Shown here piece after piece: positions 1 to 7,650 of a DNA stretch of 64,000 nt. The stretch's first letter is position 1. The number at the start of each line of letters is the position of its first letter. The stretch comes from Thermoanaerobacter kivui (GTDB lineage: Bacteria > Bacillota > Thermoanaerobacteria > Thermoanaerobacterales > Thermoanaerobacteraceae). The DNA lies in contig NZ_CP009170.1 of the NCBI RefSeq assembly GCF_000763575.1, forward strand, positions 1,017,501-1,081,500. The letters run 5' to 3'. The notes under the pieces are model-generated. The model made no database searches. It was given only the letters and a program-made list of their open reading frames with translations, and was not told the origin of the DNA. The position numbers and the translations under genes are program-made.

Positions 1-366
1 TTCCTTGCCGAACAATTCTGCACCTTAGTGGATGGTTTCAGTATAGGATCCAATGATCTGACCCAGTTAATACTTGGTGCCGATCGTGATTCTGCCAAGT
101 TGAGTAATATGGGGTATCTTGATGAGCGTAATGAGGCAGTCATTTGTGCAATTTCCCACCTTATAGAGGTTGCTCGTAAATATGGTAAGACTGTTTCCAT
201 ATGTGGACAGGGACCTTCGGTTTATCCTGAATTTACCGAATTCCTAGTTCGTAAGGGAATAACCAGTATTAGCGTAAATCCTGATGCCGTTGTTGATACA
301 CGTCGTCTTGTTGCCAGCGTAGAGCAAAAGATAATTTTAGAAAGTCTTCGCCAGTACAATAAATAA
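1..366 (+). CDS. ppsA: Phosphoenolpyruvate synthase, C-terminal part (5' end outside window)
   Basis: The reading frame is open from base 1 and ends at TAA 364-366. The visible 121 residues are the end of the PEP-utilising TIM-barrel domain. They contain the segment [16 protein letters not shown] and, further on, SICGQGPS and [12 protein letters not shown], which are typical of PEP synthase and related PEP-utilising enzymes. PEP synthase converts pyruvate and ATP to PEP, AMP and phosphate in the cytoplasm (family knowledge). The GTG at base 28 is internal to the domain and is not a start. Pyruvate phosphate dikinase shares this domain, so PpsA is likely but not certain. A strong terminator follows directly. 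Confidence 0.85.
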   Translation, partial: FLAEQFCTLVDGFSIGSNDLTQLILGADRDSAKLSNMGYLDERNEAVICAISHLIEVARKYGKTVSICGQGPSVYPEFTEFLVRKGITSISVNPDAVVDTRRLVASVEQKIILESLRQYNK

Positions 367-406
367 AAGAACCAGAAACCTATTTTCATAGGTTTCTGGT
401 TCTTTT
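365..406 (+). terminator. Rho-independent terminator after ppsA
   Basis: A perfect 19-bp inverted repeat (365-383 with 388-406) encloses the 4-base loop TTTC. Its right arm ends in TTTT. It overlaps the stop codon, and the A-rich left arm would allow it to work in both directions. Confidence 0.9.
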
Positions 407-417
407 ATTGTTGCTTT

Positions 418-447
418 TGTGTCACAGGGACGGTTTTTTTGACACAT
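418..447. repeat. GGGACGGTT-type dispersed repeat, half copy
   Basis: The stretch reads tgtgtcacagggacggttt followed by tttttgacaca. The outer TGTGTCA/TGACACA form a short inverted repeat around GGGACGGTT. The same GGGACGGTTC core recurs at 27560-27617 as a longer inverted repeat. Such cores are common intergenic repeats in Firmicutes; a REP-like origin is inferred. Confidence 0.45.
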
Positions 448-624
448 TTCATTTACTTTAATTATAAAACAAGCCTATAATATTAATTAACCACTCATGC
501 TTAATCAAGCACAACCAGAAATGAAAATAAGTTTTCAAGTTACAAAAATTTCGCTTTTTGTTAAACTAAAATTAACAAGGCAAAAGGTTGAATTTTATTT
601 TGATGGATTAATACCTCGTTAATT

Positions 625-821
625 AATAAGCACCAGAGAGAATTTTTAAAGCTTTTACTCAAGCATTTAGACGAAATGTATGAACACCTGCACGAGATAG
701 AAGAAAACATCAATTCTGAGCTTACAGATATAAAAGGCAGATTGAACAACTGGATGGTATACCTGGCATAGATGTAACGGCAGCTGCTGCAATAATTGCT
801 GAAATTACATATTGGCGATGA
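625..821 (+). pseudogene. IS110-family transposase remnant
   Basis: Two overlapping frames together read like the middle of an IS110/IS1111 transposase. The first gives KHQREFLKLLLKHLDEMYEH and continues through a helical stretch to about 745. After a frameshift, the second gives EQLDGIPGIDVTAAAAIIAEI, which matches the GIPGI..tAa.iiaEi helix-hairpin-helix motif of Transposase_20. It ends at TGA 819-821. No start, no DEDD catalytic domain and no terminal ends are visible, so this is a dead fragment. The minus-strand open frames over the same bases look like shadows. Confidence 0.6.
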
Positions 822-888
822 GGCAATTTGAACAAAAATATTTTTAAAAATTTACTTAATTTTGACACGGACAAATGTTCACAGCCTA

Positions 889-937
889 TTGACTTTGTGA
901 GAATAATGTTATAATATAATTTGGAAACCAAAATATT
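889..937 (+). promoter_or_regulatory. Promoter and probable MarR operator of the efflux operon
   Basis: A TTGACT box (889-894) is followed by TATAAT at 910-915, with a 15-bp spacer; overlapping TATAAT-like hexamers extend to 920. Overlapping the start region is a near-palindrome, AATATAATTTGG-AAA-CCAAAATATT (about 913-937), with core TTGGAAACCAA. It lies just upstream of the ribosome binding site of a MarR gene. MarR proteins usually bind such palindromes in their own promoters, so autorepression is inferred. Confidence 0.55.
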
Positions 938-951
938 AGGGAGGCAAATTG

Positions 952-1392
952 ATGAAACTAGGTTATATAGACAGTTTAGAAATGTTTTTACGAGAGATAA
1001 ATCACATATTAAATTTATATACTCGAAGCTATCTCAACGAAAAAAATATAACAATGGCAAGATTTTGGGTTATGAATAAGCTGTCGGTTGACAATCCAAT
1101 AACCATGAAAGAATTGCAAAGGAGGCTACTGCTGGCTCCCGGCACTCTGACAGGGCTTGTTGACAATCTTGTAAGTGATGGGCTCGTTGAAAGATGGCGA
1201 GATGAAACTGACAGAAGGCTTGTTTATCTCGTTTTAACACAAGAAGGTGACAAACTATTAAAGGAGATCTTACAATATCGTACATCAATACTTGCAAATA
1301 TTTTGAAAAAGATTGATGGACTTGACGTAGAACGTCTAAACAGTGATTTAAGGTTAATTTGGAATCAATTGAAAGAATGTGAGACTTGCTAA
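952..1392 (+). CDS. MarR-family transcriptional regulator
   Basis: A 146-residue winged-helix protein of typical MarR length. The recognition region is MKELQRRLLLAPGTLTGLVDNL and the wing is ERWRDETDRRLVYLVLTQEG, matching the MarR pattern D.RR....LT..G. ATG 952 is preferred over TTG 949 because GGGAGG at 940-945 is then 6-7 bases away. It is the first gene of a set with an ABC exporter (ATPase and permease) and an MFS efflux pump, so it probably represses drug efflux through the palindrome in its promoter. The ligand cannot be told from sequence. Confidence 0.88.
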   Translation: MKLGYIDSLEMFLREINHILNLYTRSYLNEKNITMARFWVMNKLSVDNPITMKELQRRLLLAPGTLTGLVDNLVSDGLVERWRDETDRRLVYLVLTQEGDKLLKEILQYRTSILANILKKIDGLDVERLNSDLRLIWNQLKECETC

Positions 1393-1418
1393 ATTTTGAT
1401 TTGGAAGCAGGTGTTTAT

Positions 1419-2219
1419 ATGCCTTTTTCTGTTGAAGTTAAAAATCTAAGGAAGCTTTTTGGAAAGTATGAAGCAGTTGCAGGTATAAGTTTTAACATAA
1501 ACGAAGGAGAAGTTTTTGGCTTATTGGGACCTAATGGAGCAGGAAAAACAACTACAATTCGTATGATAACTACTCTTCTGCCTCCGACATCAGGCGAAAT
1601 CAAAATAGAGGGAATAAATGTTATAAAAAATGGAGGTTATATTCGAAATTTAATAGGATATGTACCACAAGCCTTATCAGCCGATTCAACTTTAACAGGG
1701 TACGAAAATCTTCTCTTTGTTGCAAAATTATTGCGTTTACCTAAAAAAGCAAGAGAAGAAAGGATTAATCATATTCTTGACATATTAAATTTAAGCGAAG
1801 CAGCAAACAGGATTGTCAAAGAGTACTCTGGTGGTATGGTTAGAAAACTGGAAATCGGCCAGGCATTAATACACAGGCCCAAATTATTAATACTTGATGA
1901 ACCGACAGTTGGTCTTGATCCTGTAGCACGACGTAATGTTTGGGAGGTTCTCGAAGCACTTAGAAAAGAAACGGGACTTACAATTTTAATAACGACTCAT
2001 TATATGGAAGAAGCAGAAGCCCTGTGTGACAGGGTAGCTATTATGAATAAAGGCAGGATAGCTGCACTTGGTACACCTGAAGAATTGAAAGCGATGACGG
2101 GAAATAAAGAAGCCACTTTAGAAGATGTTTTTACATTTTTTACAGGCAATCGACTGGAAAGCGGGGGAAGTTTCAATGAAATGCGACAAGTCAGAAGGCG
2201 CATTCAGCGCTTTGACTGA
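1419..2219 (+). CDS. ABC transporter ATP-binding protein (DrrA-like multidrug exporter)
   Basis: A 266-residue cytoplasmic ATPase. Walker A is GPNGAGKTT, the signature is YSGGMVRKLEIGQAL, Walker B is LLILDEP, and the switch histidine is in ITTHYMEEA. The LDP..R motif after Walker B and the late ATLEDVF element are typical of the DrrA/CcmA class that pairs with an ABC-2 permease. The open frame extends up to TTG 1386 inside marR, but ATG 1419 follows AGGTG at 1410-1414 and is more likely. Its 3' end overlaps the permease start by 44 bases, which suggests translational coupling. Confidence 0.88.
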   Translation: MPFSVEVKNLRKLFGKYEAVAGISFNINEGEVFGLLGPNGAGKTTTIRMITTLLPPTSGEIKIEGINVIKNGGYIRNLIGYVPQALSADSTLTGYENLLFVAKLLRLPKKAREERINHILDILNLSEAANRIVKEYSGGMVRKLEIGQALIHRPKLLILDEPTVGLDPVARRNVWEVLEALRKETGLTILITTHYMEEAEALCDRVAIMNKGRIAALGTPEELKAMTGNKEATLEDVFTFFTGNRLESGGSFNEMRQVRRRIQRFD

Positions 2220-3018
2220 TGAAAAACGACACAGTTTTTCTATACTATCAAAATTTATAGCCTATATAGCTAATTCCTTTACTATTGCTGAGATGGAAAT
2301 AAGAAAATTGCGCCATGACCCCACTGAACTTTTTACTCGTGCAGTTCAACCAGCTTTATGGTTGTTGGTTTTTGGCCAGGCTTTTTCCAAAGTATGGGCT
2401 ATTCCGACAGGAAATGTTAATTACCAGACATTTATGACTCCAGGAATTCTGGCACAGTCTATGATGTTTATATCAATTTTTTATGGCTTGAGCATTATTT
2501 GGGACAAAGACCAGGGAATTCTTCAAAAATTAATTGCACTGCCAGTACCTCGCTTTGCATTTGTTACGGGAAAAGCTTTGGGAGCCGGTGTAAGGGCAAT
2601 AAGTCAAGTAGTGATTATACTGTTTCTTTCCTTGTTAATAGGGATAAAATTGCATTGGAGCATTGTTAACATATTAATGAGCGTAATTACTATAATTTTT
2701 GGGGCTATTATCTTTTCTTCTTTATCCATGGCTATTGCTGCTATAGTCAAAAACAGAGAAAGATTTATGGGCATAGGACAGGTAATAACAATGCCTCTTT
2801 TCTTTGCCAGTAATGCAATTTATCCTATTGAGATTATGCCTCATTGGCTGCAAATAGTAGCACAAATAAATCCTCTGAGTTATATTGTAGAACTTTTAAG
2901 AGGATATTTATTAAATAGTCCTATACCAAATGCAGGCTTGGATTGGCTAATAATAATATTCATAACTGTTATTTTGCAATTATGTGCCGCATTATTATAT
3001 CCAAGAATCGTTGTATGA
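2176..3018 (+). CDS. ABC-2 type permease (DrrB-like multidrug exporter)
   Basis: A 280-residue integral membrane protein with about six hydrophobic segments. These include WLLVFGQAFSKVW, the conserved block PGILAQSMMFISIFYGLSII, and FFASNAIYPIEIMPHWLQ, the ABC-2 region before the last helices. ATG 2176 follows GGGGGA at 2163-2168; the open frame continues upstream to 2125, but only inside the ATPase gene. It forms the membrane half of the exporter encoded with the preceding ATPase. The MFS gene follows after 15 bases, so the four genes probably share one mRNA. The substrate is unknown; drugs or lipids are plausible. Confidence 0.85.
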   Translation: MKCDKSEGAFSALTDEKRHSFSILSKFIAYIANSFTIAEMEIRKLRHDPTELFTRAVQPALWLLVFGQAFSKVWAIPTGNVNYQTFMTPGILAQSMMFISIFYGLSIIWDKDQGILQKLIALPVPRFAFVTGKALGAGVRAISQVVIILFLSLLIGIKLHWSIVNILMSVITIIFGAIIFSSLSMAIAAIVKNRERFMGIGQVITMPLFFASNAIYPIEIMPHWLQIVAQINPLSYIVELLRGYLLNSPIPNAGLDWLIIIFITVILQLCAALLYPRIVV

Positions 3019-3033
3019 AAGGAGATGCATACT

Positions 3034-4431
3034 GTGAAAAAATTGGAATACAAATGGATTGCACTTTCATGCACTACAATAGGTGCTCTTTTTTCTGTTC
3101 TTAATGGAAGTATGCTTTTAATTGCTTTGCCTGATATTATGAAAGCTTTACATGCTGATATGACTATAATCATGTGGGTTGTAATGAGTTACATGCTTTC
3201 TATTACAATACTTGTACCGACAATAGGGAGAATTGCAGATATGATTGGAAGAAAGAAATTATATGTTACAGGTTTTGCGATATTTACTCTCAGTTCTTTA
3301 CTATCTGGAATGTCAAATTCGGGTATTCAATTGCTTTTGTTTAGAATTATTCAATCTATTGGTGGCGCCTTAATGATGGCTAATAGTACAGTGATTGTAA
3401 CAGACGCTTTTCCTAAAAACGAATTAGGGAAAGCTTTAGGTATAAACAGCATGGTTATAAGCATTGCAAATGTCATAGGACCTATTTTAGGAGGATTTTT
3501 GCTTAAATTTGGCTGGAGAAGCATCTTCTACATCAATGTGCCATTTGGGATTATTGGCACACTGTGGGCAGCACTACAACTTAGGGAAGTAGAGGCTCTT
3601 CCTGAGCATCAAAAATTTGATTATGCTGGTACTTTAGTATTTACCGTTGCTATGATAATACTTTTAATTGCCCTGTCTTTTGGAGGATTTGCAGGATGGG
3701 GAAATCCACACATTATTACTCTCTTTGTTGTCTCAATAGCCTTGTTTGTTTTATTCGTTTATATTGAAAATACCGTAGACCAGCCAATGCTTGATTTGAA
3801 TCTTTTTAAAACGAGAATATTAGCTTTTGCCTATACGAGTAATCTTCTAAACGGAATAGCAAGAGGAGCCGTTACTTTTCTTTTGATTTTTTATTTGCAG
3901 GGCATTAAGGCAATGGCTCCATTGACTGCAGGTATTTTATTGACACCATTTGCTCTTGCAATGATGGTGGTTTCTCCAATTAGCGGTTGGCTATCTGATA
4001 GGTATGGGTCACGAGAGTTAAGTAGTATAGGGCTACATATATCTGCAGTAGGACTTGTAGGTTTTATGGGAATAAATGCTACAACGTCAATTACAAAGTT
4101 AATACTGTGGATGGCTATAATGGGTTTTGGCTCCGGACTATTTATATCTCCTAATACCAATGCTATAATGAGTAATGTTCCTGCTAATAAGAGGGGAATA
4201 GCGGCAGGAGTAAGGACAATGATGAACAATGCCGGTACAGTAATAAGTATAGCTTTGGCTATGGGAATAATTTCTTCAAGCATAGATCCACAAGCAATGC
4301 AAGCACTTTTTGTAGGCACTCAAGTTGGATCAAAAGGGATAGCAGTTGCTCAGTTTATTAAGGGATTAAGAGATACTTTTGGGATTTCTTTTGTAATAAG
4401 CTTGGTTGCAGCTTTTATATCATATTTTTAA
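3034..4431 (+). CDS. MFS efflux transporter, DHA2 (EmrB/QacA) family
   Basis: A 465-residue membrane protein with about 14 hydrophobic segments. The motif A loop GRIADMIGRKKLYVTG (about residue 65) and the motif C region NVIGPILGGFLL of drug:H+ antiporters are present. The opening LNGSMLLIALPDI matches the DHA2 TM1 motif, although the usual D is N here. GTG 3034 sits nine bases after AGGAG and fits better than ATG 3025, which abuts it. The C-terminus is rather short, ending in FISYF, so slight truncation is possible. It is the last gene of the MarR-controlled efflux set; the exported drug is unknown. Confidence 0.87.
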   Translation: MKKLEYKWIALSCTTIGALFSVLNGSMLLIALPDIMKALHADMTIIMWVVMSYMLSITILVPTIGRIADMIGRKKLYVTGFAIFTLSSLLSGMSNSGIQLLLFRIIQSIGGALMMANSTVIVTDAFPKNELGKALGINSMVISIANVIGPILGGFLLKFGWRSIFYINVPFGIIGTLWAALQLREVEALPEHQKFDYAGTLVFTVAMIILLIALSFGGFAGWGNPHIITLFVVSIALFVLFVYIENTVDQPMLDLNLFKTRILAFAYTSNLLNGIARGAVTFLLIFYLQGIKAMAPLTAGILLTPFALAMMVVSPISGWLSDRYGSRELSSIGLHISAVGLVGFMGINATTSITKLILWMAIMGFGSGLFISPNTNAIMSNVPANKRGIAAGVRTMMNNAGTVISIALAMGIISSSIDPQAMQALFVGTQVGSKGIAVAQFIKGLRDTFGISFVISLVAAFISYF

Positions 4432-4752
4432 GGGGACCACAGCCCAAATGGGAATCAGAATATAGTGTTAATAAAAGAAAGTAAGTAAGTTAAGATAATA
4501 AAAAACACCAGTAGCAGATCGTTGGTGCTAAGTTTAATGTCTACAGAATGTCAAAGGGATAAAGTTGACCTAAATCTAAAATTGAAGTTCCTAATTTCTC
4601 CTTACTTTTATAGCATAACAAATTAAACAAAAGAAAAGGTGATAAATGTGATTTTTCAAATTAATTTATCCTAAGACTAAGAAAATTTTCTTAGATTACT
4701 ATAGATGAGAAAATTTAATAACAAATATTACCATTAGATAGATGCACTTTAT
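4432..4752. other. Non-coding, mostly featureless stretch with one short palindrome
   Basis: No credible coding frame is seen between the MFS gene and the IS4-like remnant. The only notable structure is a perfect 18-bp AT-rich palindrome at 4677-4694 (CTAAGAAAATTTTCTTAG). Confidence 0.5.
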
Positions 4753-5115
4753 CTAAGCCAATTTTAGTTGCTCAAAAATCTCATCGATAGGTATATTATT
4801 TTTAGGTTGATCATAAATCCATTGAATACGCTGCTTTTGTACATCTTTACGAACTATAACTATTCCACAACCAAATAAGTAATTTAGAATAGTCTCAGTA
4901 TTTAGTTCAGTATCAGTGCATAAAAATGCATGTAGAGCTTTTTGATTTTTAAAAGCTTTTTCAAGGCCAGCATATTAGAACTACAGCATTATCTATACCA
5001 TTTAAAGCACCTTCATAACGATATACCCAGTAATTAGAACCTTTCACTGTAACGAGGTGAACTTCGTTCTTATCAATATACTGGGCAAAGTCTTTTATCT
5101 GGATGCGAATCCCTT
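4753..5115 (-). pseudogene. DDE (IS4-like) transposase remnant
   Basis: Read on the minus strand, the sequence gives KGSNYWVYRYEGALNGIDNA, then a frameshift near 4977, then GLEKAFKNQKALHAFLCTDT and, near the end, IQWIYDQPKNNIPIDEIF, with stop TAG at 4753-4755. The FLCTDTELNTETILNY segment resembles the region before the catalytic glutamate of IS4-superfamily transposases. Here it runs directly into the extreme C-terminus, so the part with the catalytic Glu seems deleted. The gene has a frameshift, an internal deletion and no start. The exact IS family is uncertain. Confidence 0.55.
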
Positions 5116-5160
5116 AAAGAGAACCCAAGTTGATTAACTGGTTATGTAGACTCAGTACTA

Positions 5161-5305
5161 ACAATTGCAGACATCAATTTGTCAGCTCAGAATAGCTTTG
5201 AATTTATTCAGAACTTGAAATCAGAGGGAAAGTACAGGACACATTCCGACAATAATTTTAAGTGCAGATGCTAAAGTACCCTCAAATTAAACGAGCCGTG
5301 GAAGA
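5161..5305 (+). pseudogene. Decayed response-regulator receiver domain (paralogue of the gene at 9734)
   Basis: Frame 1 reads IADINLSAQNSFEFIQNLKSE. It lines up residue for residue with VDINLPNQNGFEFIQKLKSQ in the intact receiver gene at 9734-10534. The DNA stays alignable after a frameshift through attccgacaataattttaag and agtgcagatgc, matching attccggtgatgatattgag and cgcagatgc there. Stops interrupt it afterwards. It is a leftover of a duplicated copy of the neighbouring signalling locus. Confidence 0.65.
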
Positions 5306-5728
5306 CCGAATGAAAAAAGGGGAATGCTTGGTGGACATATGGAATTATTAGAAAAGTATAGCCAACATTCGCAAGATTAATTTGGTATTTGCAACACTTT
5401 TTGGAGAAATAAGACTTATAGTATATCGAGTTGCATAGTGGATAAACCCTGAAGGACCACATAACAACAGAATAGAGGATAAAATACAAAGAAAGGAGAT
5501 AAATTAGATTGAATTTTATAAGAATTTCCCATTCCTACAGTTATATCTTCGGCTCGCTTCTATTCTTATTTTAACTAGAGGATGGGGAGTCTTTTTAACC
5601 CCTTTTTAGACAAATAAGACTTGACTTATTCTAAATGAATCATATGTTCGAAAAAATACCCATTCCAACTCTTGACGAAAATCCTTGTTTGTAAGCAGAG
5701 AATAATTATTATCTATTTGTGGAAGTTA
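5306..5728. other. Gene-poor stretch upstream of the polysaccharide locus
   Basis: Only short, stop-interrupted frames are present. The minus-strand frame at 5271-5489 has no recognisable protein pattern. Part of the stretch may be further decayed signalling gene sequence, but nothing can be supported. Confidence 0.4.
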
Positions 5729-5757
5729 TTGATTTCTGAGAAACGATATGCTATACT
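5729..5757 (+). promoter_or_regulatory. Sigma-A promoter of the PgaD-like/glycosyltransferase operon
   Basis: TTGATT (5729-5734) and TATACT (5752-5757) are separated by exactly 17 bp. The pair lies 36 bases upstream of the ATG at 5794. Confidence 0.65.
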
Positions 5758-5793
5758 CAAACTGGTGGTGTTGGAAAGAAAGAGGAAGAGTTT

Positions 5794-6450
5794 ATGGGGA
5801 ATAATAATTTTGAAAGTAGAACAAAAGACAGTTTTAAAGGTTTGATAGGCTTTTTTAAAAGCATAGGACTAATAATTTTCACTTTAGGGGTATGGTCGTG
5901 GATTATAGGAGCTTTTATCTGGATTTTAGGAGCATTCGGTTGGTTTTTGCTTGCGTATGTGTGGAGAAAAAATCTTTTTATACCGCAGGCTGTATATTCC
6001 ACAGCCCTTGCTTTTCTTTTGTCTGTTGGATGGGCTGTTATTATTTGGATAATTATGTTTATGTGGACCCAATATCATTATTACAGGTATTACAAGAAAA
6101 ATAAAAGGAAATTAAAAATGCCAGCTTTTGAAGCACCGATATTAGCCTGGAAAGAACTTTCTTTAGAAACTCTGGATACAGCAAAAATTACTGAAAATAA
6201 GCAAATACGCCAGGAGACTAATGAAACCCCATTTGGAAATTTTGCCTCTATAAAAGAAGAAGATTATTTAATCTCCTTCCCTCCGTTAACTATGAAAAAG
6301 AATTTTTGCACTCCAAAAGGAAATATTATTGTTTCTGAAGGAGAAGAAATTACACCGGAAGTTATAAAAAGAATAGAAGAGGAGGGACTCTATTGGGAGT
6401 TTATTCATGAAATTTCTGAATATATACCTAAAGAGGAGGAAAGCAAATGA
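5794..6450 (+). CDS. PgaD-like membrane protein of an exopolysaccharide locus
   Basis: A 218-residue protein. Residues about 10-95 hold three hydrophobic segments rich in Trp and Gly (LGVWSWIIGAFIWILGAFGW and SVGWAVIIWIIMFMWTQYHY), followed by a basic YYKKNKRK and a soluble tail. The tail ends in a conserved-looking block with NFCTPKGNIIVSEGEEITPE. Its position, overlapping by ATGA with a family 2 glycosyltransferase, and its size suggest a PgaD-type partner of a PgaC-like synthase for poly-N-acetylglucosamine or a related polymer. That role is inferred from context, since PgaD proteins are poorly conserved. GAGGAAG lies before ATG 5794. The frame is intact although its partner synthase is broken. 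Confidence 0.5.
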   Translation: MGNNNFESRTKDSFKGLIGFFKSIGLIIFTLGVWSWIIGAFIWILGAFGWFLLAYVWRKNLFIPQAVYSTALAFLLSVGWAVIIWIIMFMWTQYHYYRYYKKNKRKLKMPAFEAPILAWKELSLETLDTAKITENKQIRQETNETPFGNFASIKEEDYLISFPPLTMKKNFCTPKGNIIVSEGEEITPEVIKRIEEEGLYWEFIHEISEYIPKEEESK

Positions 6451-7480
6451 CAATATGGGAAGTCATAGGATGGTATGTATTTACTTATCCTCTTGCAATG
6501 AGCATAATTTGGACACTTGCAGGAATATATTTCTGGTGGAGGCGTGAAAAAAGTTATTCAAGAAAACCCAGTCAATGGAGAAAAATTGGGGCGAAAAATT
6601 GGCCGCCAGTTACTATTCTTGTACCCTGCCATAATGAAGAGGTAAGTATTGCAGCAACATGCACGGCTTTACAATTTTTAAACTACCCAAATTACAGAGT
6701 AGTATTTATAGATGATGCATCCAGCGATAACACAGCGAATATTATTAGAAGATTTGTTGGTTTGAATCCCAATTTTCATCTCCTGCGACTTTCTGAAAAT
6801 CAGGGAAAAGCCAATGCTTTAAATACTGCCCTGTCGGTTGATGTGTTGTAGCATTTCGAACAGAAGTTTTGAAGGAAGTTGGCGGTTTTTCACCATATAC
6901 TGCGACTGAAGATATTGATATAACCTGGAAGATTCAAAAGCGTTTCTATGAAGTTTGGTTTGTACCTCAGGCAGTAGCCCTAATACAGTCTCCAGCAACG
7001 TTGAGAGAATACTGGAAACAGCGCAAGCGCTGGGCACTTGGAGGCTGGCATTTACTGCGAACTCATAAAGATATTTTTAAAAGCTGGCACTGGCGTTATT
7101 TATGGCCTGTTTATTTTGACTTTGTACTGGGATACCTGTGGGCATTCTGTTTTGTCTTTGGCACACTTTTGTGGGCTATAAGCAGTATATTTTTCCATTA
7201 TCCTCTGGGAATTAGTCCAATTCCAGCCTGGTATGGGGCACTTCTTTCCGTTGCAGGGGTGGTACAAATGTCAGTTGCTGCTTTTTTGAATTATGACTAC
7301 GACAGAAACTTATGGAAAACACTTTTCTGGGTTCCCTGGTATTTTCTATTTCTCTTTGCATTTGGTGCCTTTACTGTGGTGTGGACAGCTCCAAAAGGAC
7401 TTTTTGGAAGTTTAACTGGAACTGGCAAATGGAAGAGCCCAAAAAGACTAAAAATGGAGAAACCGGATATTCGAGGATGA
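6447..7480 (+). pseudogene. Family 2 glycosyltransferase (PgaC-like) with internal deletion and frameshift
   Basis: The start ATG 6447 overlaps the previous stop and has GAGGAGG before it. Residues 1-134 give a membrane segment and the GT2 nucleotide-binding half (VTILVPCHNEE, VVFIDDASSDNT, NQGKANALNTAL). The frame ends at TAG 6849-6851. The sequence resumes in another frame as VAFRTEVLKEVGGFS, then TEDIDITWKIQKR and the Q..RW-like motif QRKRWALGGW, followed by C-terminal membrane helices, ending at TGA 7478-7480. Compared with PgaC/BcsA-type enzymes, roughly 100 residues with the DxD and acceptor region are missing at the junction near 6840-6855. The enzyme should be inactive. Confidence 0.8.
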
Positions 7481-7650
7481 AAGTGGTATATATAAAAGGT
7501 GGCAGACTTTTTAACCGGATGAAAATAAACACTATGACAGGAAAATTTTATTGCACTTTTCAAGTGAGAAGAGTACAATAGTACTTTGGAAAATAAAAAT
7601 CATAAATAATTTTTCAAAGATACTTGCAAAAAGGTTGGAGGTACCAGATG

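Noticed and set aside
4677-4694. 18-bp AT-rich palindrome
   Set aside because: No gene or promoter nearby makes a regulatory role likely, and such AT palindromes are expected by chance.
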